Assembly (NCBI GenBank): GCA_005240015.1
Contig: SBBV01000382.1
Span: 1-7,819 of the forward strand
From: Candidatus Odyssella thessalonicensis
Lineage (GTDB): Bacteria > Pseudomonadota > Alphaproteobacteria > Bin65
DNA length: 7,819 bases
Direction of reading: 5' to 3'
Positions 6,293 through 7,819 of the stretch are shown in pieces (within the stretch, counting starts at the first letter, position 1; each line of letters opens with the position of its first letter). Below the pieces are notes generated by a model. The model did no database searches. It was given only the letters and a program-made list of their open reading frames with translations, and was not told the origin of the DNA. The position numbers and the translations under genes were made by a program.

Positions 6293-7129
6293 ATGTCGGG
6301 CAAGCGATTCAATTTTGAGGCCGCCGCGTTCGCCGCCGCGCTTTGTGCTCTTGCACCGCTCCATGCCCAGGCCGACGTCGGGCGAGGCCGCCTGTCCATT
6401 GGTATTCAGGCCAATTATCCGAGCGGAAGGGTGTTTATCGAGGAACGCGAAACGGTCTGGTTGTATTTGTTCGAAGGTGGTCGATGGAGATTGATAGGAA
6501 CCTACGATGGCAATGACTTGGCAAGGTCTGGTGTTGCAACGATCGTCCTCGACCTTCCAGCGGGAGTGTATGCATACAGCCTTATCAAGACTACTGAATA
6601 CACCAATCAGCCTTTCACCACATATCAATGCCATGTTTTGTGGGAAGTGCGTTCCGCGAAGACGGTTGAAAAGCGAGTTCCGATTGAAGGATGCCGGTGG
6701 GAAACGGCCGTCCATACTCGCGCGAGGGCGCGGGCGGATTTCGAGGGTTTCTCGAATCTTCGAGAGCGGTGGACCGAGAGCATCGATCTCTGCAAGCGCT
6801 GGCGCCAAAAGCTTGCTCGAGTGTACCGTGAGCTAGTAGTGACATCTCCTTCAAAGCCGGTAGTCACGATCCCAGGTGGCGAGAGTTATATCTTACACGG
6901 CGGTACGACCGTTAGCGAGCTCAACGACCGCGAGTGGACGGCGGCTCAGGTGCGCCTCTTTAGAAAGACGCTTCAGTACCACTGTGGGCAATGGCTGTTG
7001 GCCCATAGCTGGCCTGCTGATATCTTGGCCGAAGAACGAGCTCTAGCGGCCGAGTTGGAGGATCGGTTGCGGTACGAGTTGGCGGAGGTGGACAAGCTCA
7101 TTGAGGAAATCGCGCGTACCCTGGAGTGA
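6293..7129 (+). CDS. Secreted protein of unknown function
   Basis: I do not recognise this 278-residue protein. A Sec signal peptide is clear: positive MSGKR, a hydrophobic stretch at about residues 9-23 and a probable cut after AQA (residue 27), so the mature protein should be periplasmic or exported. Residues 30-135 look beta-rich, with alternating hydrophobic strands such as VWLYLFEGGRWRLIGTYDG (55-73) and ATIVLDLPAGVYAYSLIK (82-99), which suggests a small beta-sandwich or carbohydrate-/protein-binding type fold. Residues 150-185 and 208-278 look helical and strongly charged, and the last 35 residues could form a coiled coil. The mature part has four cysteines (C113, C134, C167, C231), enough for two disulfides. 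The start has a strong ribosome binding site (GGAGG). A TPR-protein gene follows after 65 bases in the same direction, so they may be co-transcribed. Codon use is less GC-biased than in the left half of the window. Confidence 0.82.
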   Translation: MSGKRFNFEAAAFAAALCALAPLHAQADVGRGRLSIGIQANYPSGRVFIEERETVWLYLFEGGRWRLIGTYDGNDLARSGVATIVLDLPAGVYAYSLIKTTEYTNQPFTTYQCHVLWEVRSAKTVEKRVPIEGCRWETAVHTRARARADFEGFSNLRERWTESIDLCKRWRQKLARVYRELVVTSPSKPVVTIPGGESYILHGGTTVSELNDREWTAAQVRLFRKTLQYHCGQWLLAHSWPADILAEERALAAELEDRLRYELAEVDKLIEEIARTLE

Positions 7130-7194
7130 CCTCGACTGGCGCACCCTAAGCACACGGGCTTGGCGGACAACCGGTGTTATCCATGGTAGGTGCC

Positions 7195-7819
7195 ATGAGT
7201 CGCATCACAGTGAGATTCTGTCGCTATTGTCGCTTCCAACTGCTTGTGGCCGGCGCGTTCTCTTTCTTTGCATTGACGGGGACAGCAGCGGCGCAATTCA
7301 TCTGGCAGCCAAGGGGAGAATGCGTTGACAACTGCTACAACCCTCCAACGTATCTGCCTCCGGCTCCCGATCCAGCATTTTCAAACCGCCACTTCGTGGC
7401 CGCCCTAGGCTACATCAATGACGGCGATTACGGGGCCGCCGTCGAGCGCTTGCAAGCGGCGCTCGCAGAGCTCCCCGGCAATCCACTGGTTGAATCGAAG
7501 CTCGCAGAAGCGAAGAGGCATCGCGCTGCAGATATCAACCGCGAGGGTGTGAAGCTCCATAATGGCGGAGATTACACGGGGGCGATTGAAAGATTCCGAC
7601 GGGCTGCGCGGATCGATCCCATGCGGCGCGAACTGTATTTGGAGCACGCACGAATTTCACAGAGGGCGGCGGACGCTAGAGAGGCAGCGAGGCGCCACAA
7701 GGCGGAACTCCTAGCAGAGATCGCGAGGATGAGAAGGGAACGGGCCATTGATCAAGCTGAACAGTTGCGCCGTGAGTTGGTTGCTTTGCAACTTGCGCAG
7801 ATTAGGGAGGAGAAGGAGC
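7195..7819 (+). CDS. Secreted TPR / coiled-coil protein, 3' end beyond the window
   Basis: The frame is open from the ATG at 7195 to the window end (208 codons) with no stop, so the gene is partial. The N-terminus is a signal peptide: basic residues, a hydrophobic stretch at about 16-30 and a probable cut after AAA (residue 33, before QFIWQ). A short cysteine- and proline-rich segment follows (CVDNCYNPPTYLPPAPDP, 43-60). Next come two TPR-like units: about 64-97 (FVAALGYINDGDYGAAVERL) and about 111-146 (GVKLHNGGDYTGAIERFRRA, then IDP). From about residue 150 the chain is a long charged helix rich in A, E, R, K and Q, probably a coiled coil. TPRs bind other proteins, so a periplasmic scaffold or chaperone-like role is likely but unspecified. 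GGTAGG just before the ATG can serve as ribosome binding site. The gene lies 65 bases after the secreted unknown protein, and the pair may form an operon. Confidence 0.8.
   Translation, partial: MSRITVRFCRYCRFQLLVAGAFSFFALTGTAAAQFIWQPRGECVDNCYNPPTYLPPAPDPAFSNRHFVAALGYINDGDYGAAVERLQAALAELPGNPLVESKLAEAKRHRAADINREGVKLHNGGDYTGAIERFRRAARIDPMRRELYLEHARISQRAADAREAARRHKAELLAEIARMRRERAIDQAEQLRRELVALQLAQIREEKE

Noticed and set aside
6123..6494. 123-codon + strand frame overlapping the secreted unknown gene
   Set aside because: It overlaps that gene for most of its length, has no ribosome binding site, and lacks the consistent codon pattern of the 6293 frame.
6065..6808. 247-codon - strand frame opposite the secreted unknown protein
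   Set aside because: No signal or domain is seen. The + strand gene has a perfect ribosome binding site and a signal peptide in the same interval.
1..7819. CRISPR arrays, insertion sequences and long direct repeats
   Set aside because: Reading the whole window showed no regularly spaced repeats, no transposase-like protein and no terminal inverted repeats with target duplications.

Overview
The window looks like chromosomal DNA from a GC-rich alphaproteobacterium, probably of the order Hyphomicrobiales (Bradyrhizobium and relatives). This is judged from protein style: a PIG3-type quinone oxidoreductase, a stand-alone two-CBS protein, a DUF3606 domain, and a small YR...EVW-type protein of a kind common in rhizobia. 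No sequence search was possible, so the placement is an inference.

Left part (about 1-4750, very GC-rich, codons ending almost always in G or C). A 323-base non-coding stretch precedes a quinone oxidoreductase gene (324-1322, +). After another non-coding stretch with a strong hairpin comes a large gene (1651-3585, +) for a membrane-anchored Ser/Thr protein kinase with a C-terminal TPR/Sel1 solenoid. It converges on a CBS-domain gene (3838-4257, -). The intergenic region between them holds a strong terminator-like hairpin and a perfect DnaA box. Next is tRNA-Ser(GCU) (4490-4578, -) with encoded CCA and a recognisable promoter.

Right part (about 4750-7819, less GC-rich, mixed third codon positions). 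It holds a small conserved-looking protein (4800-4994), a broken gene that would encode a DUF3606 domain followed by Sel1 repeats (5277-6151), a secreted protein of unknown function (6293-7129), and a secreted TPR/coiled-coil protein cut by the window end (7195-7819). All are on the + strand and look like accessory genes.

No established multi-gene system is recognisable. The most unusual features are the DUF3606-Sel1 gene, interrupted by two apparent +1 shifts at G-runs and one in-frame TGA; the paired secreted unknown and TPR genes; and three separate TPR/Sel1-type proteins, one fused to a kinase, within 6.2 kb. A functional link between the kinase and the downstream proteins is only a hypothesis.
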